Shown: in pieces, positions 1 to 5,588 of the stretch
How positions within the stretch are numbered: the first letter of the stretch is position 1
How the letters are laid out: each line of letters starts with the position of its first letter
Assembly (NCBI GenBank): GCA_035290965.1
Contig: DATDTD010000082.1
Coordinates: forward strand, 1 to 7,429
Direction of reading: 5' to 3'
DNA from: JAGVNX01 sp035290965
GTDB taxonomy: Archaea; Iainarchaeota; Iainarchaeia; Iainarchaeales; GCA-2688035
Length of the DNA: 7,429 nt
Made by a program: the position numbers and the translations under genes
The notes under the pieces: generated by a model
The model's database searches: none
What the model saw: the letters and a program-made list of their open reading frames with translations, nothing else
What the model was told of the DNA's origin: nothing

Positions 1-17
1 TTTCCCTTCCCGCCATA

Positions 18-52
18 ATATATTAAAGGTTATTTATGTAATATATAATTAT
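18..52 (+). promoter_or_regulatory. Candidate promoter of the KH-domain gene
   Basis: Two TATA-like elements lie here: ATTAAAGG around 20-27, which closely resembles the ATTTTAAAGG element upstream of the HTH-MNT gene at 3813, and an AT-only stretch ATATATAATTA around 41-51. With the usual archaeal spacing of about 25 nt, transcription would start near 50 or near 72. Either places the chosen TTG start at 103 behind a short leader. Which box is used cannot be told from sequence. Confidence 0.4.
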
Positions 53-102
53 ACTTGGCTGCGCTTTTTCCGCAGTCTTTTTTGTTTTTTCCGGTGCCTT
101 CC

Positions 103-627
103 TTGATTGAAACCATTAAGATTCCAAAGGAGAGAATAGCAGTCCTCATAGGCAAAAACGGCGCCGTAAAGAAAGAGCTGGAAAAGCTCACTGAAATGAA
201 GATTGAAATCGACAGCAAAACAGGCGAGGTTTTTATTGAGCCTGCAAAAAGCAATGCGAATTTTTTGTCCGCAGCGGGAATTGTAAAGGCTATTGCGCGC
301 GGTTTTTCCCCGAAAAACGCTCTTCTCCTGCTCGACGAGGAATTTTACCTTGAAATAATCGATGTTGGGGAATTCGGAAAAACAAAGAAAAGGCAGTTTT
401 CAAGAAAAGGGAGAGTAATAGGCGCTGAAGGAAAAATCCGCACTCGCATTGAAACAGAAACAGACACAAAAATCAGTGTTTTCGGAAAAACAATCTCAAT
501 AATAGGGAAAGTAGAGGATGCTGCAAGGGCAAAAAAGGCAGTCGAAATGCTCCTCATGGGGGCGCGCCATGCAAAAATCTTCGAATACCTGAAGGAAAGC
601 TCTGCAGGGGAAAAATTCGAGCTTTGA
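103..627 (+). CDS. Archaeal two-KH-domain RNA-binding protein (Dim2/Pno1/Krr1-like)
   Basis: This is an RNA-binding protein of the archaeal Dim2/Pno1 family, which in the known members acts in small-subunit ribosome assembly near the 3' end of 16S rRNA. With the start at TTG 103 it has 174 residues. KH domain 1 begins at IKIPKER and has its GxxG loop as GKNG (residues 17-20). A family-typical linker contains ARGFSP (about 65-70). KH domain 2 has the loop GAEG (107-110). The reading frame is open back to TTG 55, but the extra residues are hydrophobic (LFPQSFLFFPV) and unlike the family. GGTG at 93-96, six bases before TTG 103, supports the shorter form; GTG 94 is a second option. The downstream neighbours are top6B and top6A, a neighbourhood that I recall from other archaea. 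Family assignment is firm; the exact start is not. Confidence 0.9.
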   Translation: MIETIKIPKERIAVLIGKNGAVKKELEKLTEMKIEIDSKTGEVFIEPAKSNANFLSAAGIVKAIARGFSPKNALLLLDEEFYLEIIDVGEFGKTKKRQFSRKGRVIGAEGKIRTRIETETDTKISVFGKTISIIGKVEDAARAKKAVEMLLMGARHAKIFEYLKESSAGEKFEL

Positions 628-642
628 TTTTGGCATTGCAAA

Positions 643-657
643 AATATTTAAAATATT
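643..657 (+). promoter_or_regulatory. Promoter TATA element of top6B
   Basis: AATATTTAAAATATT is a TATA-box candidate that is also an inverted repeat of AATATT around TAA. Transcription would start near 675, giving a leader of about 35-40 nt before the ATG at 713. No strong Shine-Dalgarno site is visible directly ahead of that ATG. The element suggests that top6B is not wholly dependent on transcription from the KH gene. Confidence 0.5.
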
Positions 658-712
658 GGTATTCTTGTAGTTATCGAAGAGGAATTTTTTATTCGCTGTT
701 TTAGGGATATTA

Positions 713-2584
713 ATGGCTTCAGACGATTTTTTTGATTCAAAGCAGGAAATGCCTGTTTTGCCCGCAAAAGACAGCATTGCAAAAATTGAAGAAGCAAAAG
801 CGCCTGCAAAGGAAGCAGAAGCAAAGGCGCCTGCAAAAGCAGAGAAAAAAACCTTGAAGGAAAAGGAAGACGACAACGGATATCCCGCGCTTACAGCTGA
901 AGAGCTTGCAAAGGAATTCAAGGAGCATTCTGTTGCGGAATTTTTCAAAAAAAACCGGCAGATGTTAGGCCTTACGGGAAAAATCCGCACTCTTACAACA
1001 ATTGTCCATGAATATGTTTCGAATTCCTTGGATGCATGCGAAGAATCCGGAATTCTTCCTGAGATAGAAGTGAAAATTACAGAGCTCGGCGAAGAATACT
1101 ATGAAATAATGGTAAAGGACAACGGCCCAGGGCTTACAAAAGAAACCCTTGGAAAGGCTTTGGGGCAATTGCTTGCGGGAACAAAATTCCACAGAATGAT
1201 GCAGATGCGCGGCCAGCAGGGAATAGGCGCAGCGGGATGCACAATGCTTTCGCTTATTACAACAGGAAAGCAGATTCAGGTTATCAGCGGAACAGCAAAG
1301 CACACTCCTTTCATGGCTGAAATGACTATTGATCCGAAAAAAAACGAGCCGAAAATAATCAAGATAGAGGAAATAAAAAAAGAATTTTTAGGATTGGCAA
1401 TAAAGGCAAAATTCAAGGATGTAAAATACCAGAAAAGCGAGCAGTCCCCCCTTGAATATTTGCGCAGGACTGCGATTGCAAACCCGCATGCAAAAATAAT
1501 TTTTACAGATCCTTTCGGAGAGAAAAGCGTTTTTGAAAGGACAAGCAAAACAATTCCCCAGAGGCCTGTGGAAGTAAAACCGCATCCCAAGGGAGTTACA
1601 GTCGATGAATTATTGACAATGGCAAAGGCAACGCAGGCAAGAAAAATTTCTTCGTTTTTAAAATCAGACTTTGACAGAATGGGAGACAAGGCAATCGAAG
1701 AGATTGAAAAACAGGCAAGCTTTGATTTGAACAAAGATCCTAAAAAAATGTCCTGGGAAGAGGCAGAGGAAATAATCAAGTGCTTCAAGACAATGAATTT
1801 TATTGCTCCCAGCACTGAAGGATTAAGCCCCATAGGCGAGGAAAGAATCACTGCCTCGCTGAAGGGAATTGTAGAGCCTGAGTTTTTGTCTGTGCTTACA
1901 AGAAAGCCGACTGTTTACAAGGGGGGATTTTCCTTCCAGGTAGAAGCGGCAATTGCCTACGGCGGAAACGCGGGAAAAAGCTCGGGAGAAAAAGACGAAA
2001 ATACAGGGCAGGAAATAAAGCGCGTGGAAGTAATGCGCTTTGCAAACAGGGTTCCTCTGCTGTTCGATGCCGGCGGCTGTGCGCTTTCAAAAGCAGTTCA
2101 GGGGCTTGACTGGAAAAGATACGCGATAAAAAATCTTGACAATGCGCCTCTGACTGTTTTTGTCCACATGCTTTCAGTTCATATTCCTTATACAGGTGCG
2201 GGAAAGCAGGCTGTTTCCGATGAAGAAGAAGTAATGGAAGAATTGCGCCTTGCTTTGATGCAGGCTGCAAGGCAGATAATGCGGCACATTGCGGGAAAGC
2301 GCAGGCAGCAGGAAAAAGAGCAGAAGAAAAAATTATTCATGAAATACGCGACAGAGGTTGCCATTGCACTGCATGAGCTTACTGGAAAGAAAAAAGACGA
2401 GATTGAAAAAAAACTCCATGCAATTGTCCTCAAAAAGCTGAAACTTGAAGAAAAAATGGAAAAAGACCTTGAACAGAAAACAGACGAGGAAATTGCCGCG
2501 GAACTTGAAAAAGAAGCCGCAAAGGAAAAAAAGCAGTCCAAAAAGAAAAAGCCAAAGGCAGGCGGGGAAGAAGATTCTGAATGA
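713..2584 (+). CDS. top6B: DNA topoisomerase VI subunit B
   Basis: This is the ATPase subunit of type IIB topoisomerase VI. It dimerises on ATP binding and gates DNA strand passage with subunit A to relax and decatenate DNA. The 623-residue protein shows the GHKL fold signatures: N box E100..N104..D107 in HEYVSNSLDA, G1 box DNGPGL (136-141), and G2 loop GQQGIGAAG (167-175). Further on are the H2TH and transducer regions, with the probable ATP-contacting switch lysine K498 in TGAGKQAV. Residues 1-60 are an Ala/Lys/Glu/Pro-rich extension before the usual family beginning near LAKEFKEHSVAEFF. The C-terminal 100 residues are a highly charged Lys/Glu segment, probably coiled coil, ending in a lysine cluster; I see no clear Ig-like C-terminal domain as in Methanosarcina. 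top6A follows after 31 bp and is its obligate partner. Confidence 0.97.
   Translation: MASDDFFDSKQEMPVLPAKDSIAKIEEAKAPAKEAEAKAPAKAEKKTLKEKEDDNGYPALTAEELAKEFKEHSVAEFFKKNRQMLGLTGKIRTLTTIVHEYVSNSLDACEESGILPEIEVKITELGEEYYEIMVKDNGPGLTKETLGKALGQLLAGTKFHRMMQMRGQQGIGAAGCTMLSLITTGKQIQVISGTAKHTPFMAEMTIDPKKNEPKIIKIEEIKKEFLGLAIKAKFKDVKYQKSEQSPLEYLRRTAIANPHAKIIFTDPFGEKSVFERTSKTIPQRPVEVKPHPKGVTVDELLTMAKATQARKISSFLKSDFDRMGDKAIEEIEKQASFDLNKDPKKMSWEEAEEIIKCFKTMNFIAPSTEGLSPIGEERITASLKGIVEPEFLSVLTRKPTVYKGGFSFQVEAAIAYGGNAGKSSGEKDENTGQEIKRVEVMRFANRVPLLFDAGGCALSKAVQGLDWKRYAIKNLDNAPLTVFVHMLSVHIPYTGAGKQAVSDEEEVMEELRLALMQAARQIMRHIAGKRRQQEKEQKKKLFMKYATEVAIALHELTGKKKDEIEKKLHAIVLKKLKLEEKMEKDLEQKTDEEIAAELEKEAAKEKKQSKKKKPKAGGEEDSE
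791..839 (+). repeat. Imperfect 22-bp direct repeat in the 5' part of top6B
   Basis: Two copies, at 791-812 and 818-839, match at 20 of 22 positions with a 27-bp period. Both begin GAAGCAAA and share GCGCCTGCAAA. Each encodes EAKAPAK (residues 27-33 and 36-42 of Top6B), so the period is exactly nine codons. This looks like in-frame tandem duplication that built the low-complexity N-terminal extension. The amino-acid pattern resembles the AKAPAK-type tails of histone H1-like proteins. Confidence 0.85.
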
Positions 2585-2604
2585 TTTTTTTATAAATAAA
2601 AAAT

Positions 2605-2609
2605 GGTGA
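2605..2609 (+). promoter_or_regulatory. Shine-Dalgarno site of top6A (GGTGA)
   Basis: GGTGA ends six bases before the ATG at 2616, matching the archaeal anti-Shine-Dalgarno consensus. It fixes the top6A start and argues for translation from a shared top6B-top6A message. The same bases sit inside a six-codon out-of-frame ORF (2603-2623) that ends over the top6A start. Confidence 0.7.
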
Positions 2610-2615
2610 AAAAAA

Positions 2616-3722
2616 ATGGTTGATGATGTAAAGGCAAAGGACAAGGAAGTAATAAAGCGCCTTGAAGGGCTTGGAACAGGTATTTTTGAACAGATTGAAA
2701 AGGGAAAAGAGCCTGCAATAGAGCTTCCCGTAAGGAATCTTGGAAATATTTTCTTTGACAAAAAAAGCAAGACAATAAAGCTTGGGGATAAAACATCTCA
2801 GAGGCAGTTTTTGAACATCGCCCATACAAGAAAATTCATGCAGACTGCTCTTGTCGCATCGGAAATAAAAAAAATAATCAATCAGGACGCAACCACAAGC
2901 ATCCGTGACTTGTATTACGCATTGAAGCACACTATTGCGGATACAAATGAAAACACTTTTGAGGAACAGGGGGAATCAGACCCTTTGATTGAGGATATTG
3001 AGGCAGGCCTTGATTTGCTGAGAGAGGAATTGCATCTTGCTGCTTCAAGCAAAGGCGTAATTGTGGGTGACATGAAAATCAAAGATGGAAAAGACACGAT
3101 TGATTTGACAAAAATGGGTTCCGGAGGATGGGGAATTCCCAGCAATGTCGAGCCCGAAAGAATACAGATAAAGGATTTGAGCGCGGATTATGTTCTGTTC
3201 ATTGAAAAAGACGCTGTCTGGAAAAGATTCAACGAGGATATCTTCTGGAAAAAAAACAAGTGCATTATAATTACCGGAAGAGGCCAGCCTTCAAGGGCGG
3301 AAAGAAGGTTTGTCCAAAGATTGAACAAGGAATTTGATTTGCCAGTTCTCGCCCTGATGGATGCAGATCCATGGGGAATGTATATTTATTCTGTGATAAA
3401 GCAGGGCTCTATTTCGCTTTCCTACAGCGAGGAAAAGCTTGCAACTCCCGACACAAAATACATAGGCTTGACTGTAAAGGACGTTGAAACATTCAAGATT
3501 CCAAAAGAGGTTACAATCAAGCTAAACCAGCTTGATGTAAAGCGCCTGAATGAAATGAAAAATTATGAATGGTTCAAGACAAAAGAATGGCAGAACGAAT
3601 TCGCTTTAATGAAGGAAAAAGCAATCAAGCTTGAGCTCGAAGCACTGAGCAAAAAAGGAATCCGCTTCATAACAGAAACCTATCTGCCTGAAAAAATGAA
3701 AAGCAAGGATTTTTTGCCGTAA
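2616..3722 (+). CDS. top6A: DNA topoisomerase VI subunit A (Spo11-like)
   Basis: This is the DNA-cleaving subunit of topoisomerase VI, homologous to eukaryotic Spo11. It forms a covalent 5'-phosphotyrosyl link and makes the transient double-strand break through which a second duplex passes. The 368 residues are the usual family length. The winged-helix 5Y-CAP domain holds the catalytic tyrosine in SIRDLYYALKHT; by family alignment this is the second of the pair, Y101. The Toprim domain shows the metal-binding acid E197 in LFIEKDA and D249/D251 in MDADPWG. GSGGWGIP (168-175) and GRGQPSR (221-227) are further conserved blocks. The start ATG is supported by GGTGA six bases upstream. It lies 31 bp after top6B, so both subunits are likely made from one message. 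Nothing appears truncated or mutated in the active site. Confidence 0.97.
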   Translation: MVDDVKAKDKEVIKRLEGLGTGIFEQIEKGKEPAIELPVRNLGNIFFDKKSKTIKLGDKTSQRQFLNIAHTRKFMQTALVASEIKKIINQDATTSIRDLYYALKHTIADTNENTFEEQGESDPLIEDIEAGLDLLREELHLAASSKGVIVGDMKIKDGKDTIDLTKMGSGGWGIPSNVEPERIQIKDLSADYVLFIEKDAVWKRFNEDIFWKKNKCIIITGRGQPSRAERRFVQRLNKEFDLPVLALMDADPWGMYIYSVIKQGSISLSYSEEKLATPDTKYIGLTVKDVETFKIPKEVTIKLNQLDVKRLNEMKNYEWFKTKEWQNEFALMKEKAIKLELEALSKKGIRFITETYLPEKMKSKDFLP

Positions 3723-3757
3723 GGAAATACATTAAACTAAAATTTCTTCTATCTGCG

Positions 3758-3808
3758 GGCATCGTCTTTTTCCGATAGTGCCTTCCCCCCTATTCCTTTC
3801 TTTTGCCG
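3758..3808 (+). terminator. Possible terminator after top6A
   Basis: GGCATCG (3758-3764) can pair with CGA (3773-3775) and TGCC (3779-3782), with a TAG bulge and an eight-base pyrimidine-rich loop. A pyrimidine-rich tract follows to about 3804. The stem is short and bulged and there is no long uninterrupted T run, so this is a weak call. The rest of the 159-bp gap holds the promoter and operator-like repeats of the next gene. Confidence 0.25.
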
Positions 3809-3812
3809 AGAT

Positions 3813-3820
3813 ATTTTAAA
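3813..3820 (+). promoter_or_regulatory. TATA box of the HTH-MNT / HEPN operon
   Basis: ATTTTAAA followed by GG resembles the other TTAAA-centred elements in this window. The predicted transcription start, about 25-27 nt downstream, falls near 3843, inside the TGTTT/AAACA repeat array. That leaves a leader of about 40 nt before the ATG at 3882. Confidence 0.55.
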
Positions 3821-3826
3821 GGCAGA

Positions 3827-3882
3827 TGTTTTTGTTTCGTAAACAATATGTTTTTAATTTGTAAACACTATTTTTGTTATTA
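3827..3882 (+). promoter_or_regulatory. Operator-like array of TGTTT/AAACA half-sites
   Basis: Half-sites occur as TGTTT at 3827-3831, 3833-3837 and 3849-3853 and as AAACA at 3841-3845 and 3863-3867, with a partial TGTT at 3875-3878. TGTTT-CGT-AAACA and AAACA-ATA-TGTTT are perfect inverted repeats with 3-nt spacers that share one arm. On a larger scale 3839-3860 and 3861-3882 are a 22-bp direct repeat (17 of 22 identical), both starting GTAAACA. The array covers the predicted transcription start and the leader. It is a plausible autoregulatory site for the winged-helix domain of the next gene; that link is inference. Confidence 0.5.
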
Positions 3883-4424
3883 TGTTTTTGATAAAATTTT
3901 TTTCTTCTTTGGAAAGGCTGAGGCTTTTGGAACTGCTCTTTTTTACGCAGCAGCCCGATTTGAAAGTCAGGGCGCTTGCAAGAAGCGCAGAAGTCAGCCC
4001 TGCTCTTGTTTCGAGCACTCTTGCAATGCTGAAGCATGAAAAGCTCGTTAAGAATAATGCAATAGATTTTCAGCATCCGCTTGCAAGGGCTTTGAAAATA
4101 ATGCTGAACATAGAAAAAGCGGAATCCCTGGGCATTGCAAAAAAAATACTGGGATTATTCAAGGATTGCAAAGGAATCGGCTTGTACGGCAGCTGGGCAA
4201 ACGGAACAAACACAAGAGAAAGCGATATTGACCTTTGGATAAAAACAGAGAAAGGGGCAGATGCGGGAATTTTGCAATTGAGAAGGTTTTTGAAGCAGAA
4301 AACCGGCACAGAAGCAAATGCATTGTTATTGACAAAAAAAAGATTGTCCGAACTAAAGCAGAAAGACTTTGTTTTTTATTGCATGCTGCATAATTCTTTT
4401 GTATTGCGGGGCGAAGGAATATGA
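3882..4424 (+). CDS. Winged-helix MNT nucleotidyltransferase (HTH-MNT, module 1)
   Basis: This 180-residue fusion has an N-terminal winged-helix DNA-binding domain (about 5-65; turn region VRALARSAEVSPALVSSTLAMLK) and a C-terminal minimal nucleotidyltransferase domain (about 85-175). The catalytic signature is GSWANGTNTRESDIDLW, with G103-S104 and metal-binding D115 and D117; E144 is the likely third acid. In characterised HEPN-MNT pairs the MNT protein transfers AMP to a tyrosine of HEPN and acts as antitoxin. Here the next gene is a HEPN protein overlapping by ATGA, which fits such a pair. The fused HTH and the repeats in its promoter suggest that it also represses the operon. No clear Shine-Dalgarno site precedes the ATG. 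The domain call is firm; the role as antitoxin rather than toxin is inferred from family context. Confidence 0.88.
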   Translation: MFLIKFFSSLERLRLLELLFFTQQPDLKVRALARSAEVSPALVSSTLAMLKHEKLVKNNAIDFQHPLARALKIMLNIEKAESLGIAKKILGLFKDCKGIGLYGSWANGTNTRESDIDLWIKTEKGADAGILQLRRFLKQKTGTEANALLLTKKRLSELKQKDFVFYCMLHNSFVLRGEGI

Positions 4425-4837
4425 TTGATTTTAACGATTGCATTGCAAAAGGCCTTCTGGGAAGGATTCCCGCTTCAAGGGAAAAAGCCCTGCAAAGCAT
4501 AAGCAAAGCAAAAGAACTTCTGCAGGAAGCAAATGCTGGCCTTGAAGACGGAAGAATAAATTCCGCAGTAATTGTCACATACATGGCTATTTTTCATGCC
4601 GCAAGGGCTTTGCTGTTCAAGGATGGTTATAGGGAGAAAAGTCATGAATGCATAATCCGCTATTTGGAAGAAAAATATCCTGAAATAAAAACAGCGCAAA
4701 TAGAAGAACTGGAAAAATACAAAAGCGAGAGAACTCATACGCAATATGACGTGAATTATACTCCAAGCGAAGAACAGGCTGAAAAAATGTTAAAATTTGC
4801 AGAAAAATTCATACAAACAATCGAAGAGCTTGTTTGA
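4421..4837 (+). CDS. HEPN-domain protein (partner of MNT, module 1)
   Basis: This is a 138-residue all-helical HEPN protein of the archaeal UPF0332/COG1895-like type. The hallmark segments are TYMAIFHAARALLFKDGY (53-70), REKSHECIIRYLEEKYP (71-87) and the last motif region SERTHTQYDVNY (102-113). Many HEPN toxins are RNases with an R-x4-6-H pair. Here the arginine R104 is followed by H106 and Y109, so that spacing is absent and the pattern is closer to the R-x4-Y seen in UPF0332-type proteins. Y109 and Y113 are candidate AMPylation targets. The start ATG overlaps the stop of the HTH-MNT gene (ATGA), indicating translational coupling. It probably forms a complex with MNT; whether it cuts RNA is open. 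Confidence 0.88.
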   Translation: MIDFNDCIAKGLLGRIPASREKALQSISKAKELLQEANAGLEDGRINSAVIVTYMAIFHAARALLFKDGYREKSHECIIRYLEEKYPEIKTAQIEELEKYKSERTHTQYDVNYTPSEEQAEKMLKFAEKFIQTIEELV

Positions 4838-4845
4838 CTGAAATT

Positions 4846-4858
4846 AGGTGGTTATATT
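4846..4858 (+). promoter_or_regulatory. Shine-Dalgarno site and unusual ATT start of cutA
   Basis: AGGTGG (4846-4851) is a good archaeal ribosome-binding site, and ATT at 4856-4858 lies five bases after its GGTG core. No ATG, GTG or TTG occurs in frame between the HEPN stop (4835-4837) and TTG 4979, which is already past a third of the CutA fold. ATT initiation therefore fits both the site and the family length. CTG 4838 and ATA 4862 are the alternatives. Confidence 0.45.
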
Positions 4859-5164
4859 CCGATAACTGGTTTCATTGCCTGTGCGAATCTTGCGGAAGCG
4901 CAGAAGATTGCGAATGCGCTTCTTGAAAAGCGCCTCATTGCATGCGCAAACATTCTTCCAGAAATACATTCAAGCTATTTGTGGAAGGGAAAACTCGAAA
5001 CAGCAAAGGAATCTCTGCTGATAATCAAAACCCGCAAAGCGCTTGAAAAAAAAATCCTTGAAGAAGTCAAAAAACTGCACAGCTATGAACTGCCCTCAAT
5101 AGAATTTTTTTCCGCGCATGCGGAAAAAGAAACAGAAAAATGGATTGAAAAGGAAACAAAATAA
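4856..5164 (+). CDS. cutA: CutA-like protein (divalent-ion tolerance family)
   Basis: From ATT 4856 this encodes 102 residues, the normal length of CutA, a small homotrimeric ferredoxin-like protein. The family is linked to copper tolerance in bacteria, but its cellular function is not settled. Recognisable blocks are the first strand and helix FIACANLAEAQKIANALLEKR (6-26), RLIACANILP (26-35), the strand YLWKGKLE (41-48), LLIIKTR (54-60), and LHSYELPSIE (74-83) in place of the usual LHPYEVPxI. The end WIEKET is also typical. Starting only at TTG 4979 would remove the first strand, the first helix and the conserved Cys-Asn segment. The gene follows HEPN by 18 bp, in the same frame as HEPN after its TGA, and looks like the third gene of that operon. 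A missing start through sequence error or decay is possible. Confidence 0.82.
   Translation: MPITGFIACANLAEAQKIANALLEKRLIACANILPEIHSSYLWKGKLETAKESLLIIKTRKALEKKILEEVKKLHSYELPSIEFFSAHAEKETEKWIEKETK
5107..5128 (+). repeat. Perfect 9-bp inverted repeat near the 3' end of cutA
   Basis: TTTTTCCGC (5107-5115) and GCGGAAAAA (5120-5128) are exact complements around a GCAT loop. It lies inside the coding region (residues FFSAHAEK) about 35 bp before the stop. In RNA it would be a hairpin with a four-base GC-rich core. It may be an incidental result of codon choice or may slow or end transcription together with the T7 run just after the gene. Confidence 0.7.
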
Positions 5165-5173
5165 CTTAAGCTG

Positions 5174-5180
5174 TTTTTTT
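5174..5180 (+). terminator. T-tract terminator after cutA
   Basis: A run of seven T on the coding strand, nine bases after the cutA stop, fits the U-rich terminators of archaea and would end the HTH-MNT, HEPN and cutA transcript before the second module. No hairpin is needed for archaeal termination. The remaining bases to 5262 show nothing that I can name. Confidence 0.45.
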
Positions 5181-5262
5181 CCGCATCGTCAATCGCCGTT
5201 AAGAAAGATTGCTTTTTATTCCATGTCTTTCTGCTTTAATTTGAGGGAGAGCCTGGAGAAAT

Positions 5263-5272
5263 GCTTAAATAC
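5263..5272 (+). promoter_or_regulatory. TATA box of the wHTH / RelE module
   Basis: GCTTAAATAC has the TTAAA core seen at the other promoters here. The expected transcription start is near 5295, only about 9 nt ahead of the ATG at 5304, so the message would be nearly leaderless. GTGAG just before the start is a weak ribosome-binding match. Confidence 0.55.
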
Positions 5273-5277
5273 TCTTG

Positions 5278-5293
5278 TATATCATTTGATATA
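5278..5293 (+). promoter_or_regulatory. Palindromic operator candidate of the wHTH / RelE module
   Basis: TATATCATTTGATATA is a perfect inverted repeat of TATATCA and TGATATA with a 2-nt spacer. It lies between the TATA box and the predicted transcription start, so a bound repressor would block RNA polymerase. The natural candidate is the winged-helix protein or the antitoxin-toxin complex encoded directly downstream. The high A/T content means that chance or a secondary TATA role cannot be excluded. Confidence 0.55.
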
Positions 5294-5303
5294 TAGTGAG
5301 ATT

Positions 5304-5588
5304 ATGCAGCCGCAGCTTCAGATTTTTAAGAAAGAGGTTTTGCGTTATCCTAGGCTCGACACTGTCCTCATGATTGAGGGCGCAATAAGAAAATCCAAAG
5401 GCGACAATACTGCAAGGGAAATCTGGCAGAAACTGCCGAAGAAAACAATGTGGCAGACCTTTCTTGCAACTCTTGATTATCTGGAATATTCCGGAAAAAT
5501 CCTTGTTGAGGAAGACAGGCATGTTTCCTGGATTTGGGCGCCCAGAGAGATTGAGAAACTGAAAAAGCGCGGCCTTGTGGTGAAATGA
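5304..5588 (+). CDS. Small winged-helix protein, probable antitoxin of a RelE-type module
   Basis: The 94-residue protein starts at ATG 5304; the frame is open further upstream into the end of cutA but that part is not protein-like and lies before the promoter. The core has a winged-helix pattern: LDTVLMIEGAIRKSKG (19-33), AREIWQKLPKKTMWQTFLA (37-55) as the probable helix-turn-helix, DYLEYSGKILVEE (58-70), and the wing HVSWIWAP (73-80). A charged C-terminal tail (REIEKLKKRG) could be the toxin-binding part. It overlaps the RelE/ParE-type gene by ATGA, the classic antitoxin-first arrangement, and a perfect palindrome lies just upstream. I recognise this as a fold type found beside archaeal RelE-like genes, but have no named family for it. 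Confidence 0.75.
   Translation: MQPQLQIFKKEVLRYPRLDTVLMIEGAIRKSKGDNTAREIWQKLPKKTMWQTFLATLDYLEYSGKILVEEDRHVSWIWAPREIEKLKKRGLVVK

Noticed and set aside
1276..1851. Open frame of 191 codons on the minus strand within top6B
   Set aside because: It is antisense to the well-conserved ATPase gene, has a hydrophobic Ser/Phe/Ile-rich make-up typical of the complement of Lys/Glu-rich coding, and matches no family that I recognise.
2584..2601. TTTATAAATA stretch as a separate promoter for top6A
   Set aside because: Transcription would begin at the ATG itself and leave the GGTGA site unused; co-transcription with top6B is simpler, although the element could still be weakly active.
2603..2623. Six-codon ORF (MVKKNG) over the top6A start, a possible uORF
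   Set aside because: It is explained by the GGTGA ribosome-binding site and the A-rich context; no independent sign that it is translated.
2430..2930. Cysteine- and phenylalanine-rich minus-strand frames across the top6B-top6A junction
   Set aside because: They are complements of AAA/GAA-rich coding and cross two secure genes; no start signal.
3803..4039. Plus-strand frame overlapping the start of the HTH-MNT gene
   Set aside because: It begins before the TATA box and runs out of frame through the winged-helix coding part; the composition is Cys/Phe-rich and not protein-like.
4835..4858. HEPN and CutA as one protein by TGA readthrough, since both are in the same frame
   Set aside because: TGA ends the KH and top6B genes normally, so it is not recoded here; a ribosome-binding site precedes cutA, and no readthrough element is visible.
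5118..5303. Longer form of the winged-helix antitoxin starting inside cutA
   Set aside because: The extra 62 residues include the promoter region and are low in protein-like pattern; ATG 5304 follows directly on TATA box and palindrome.
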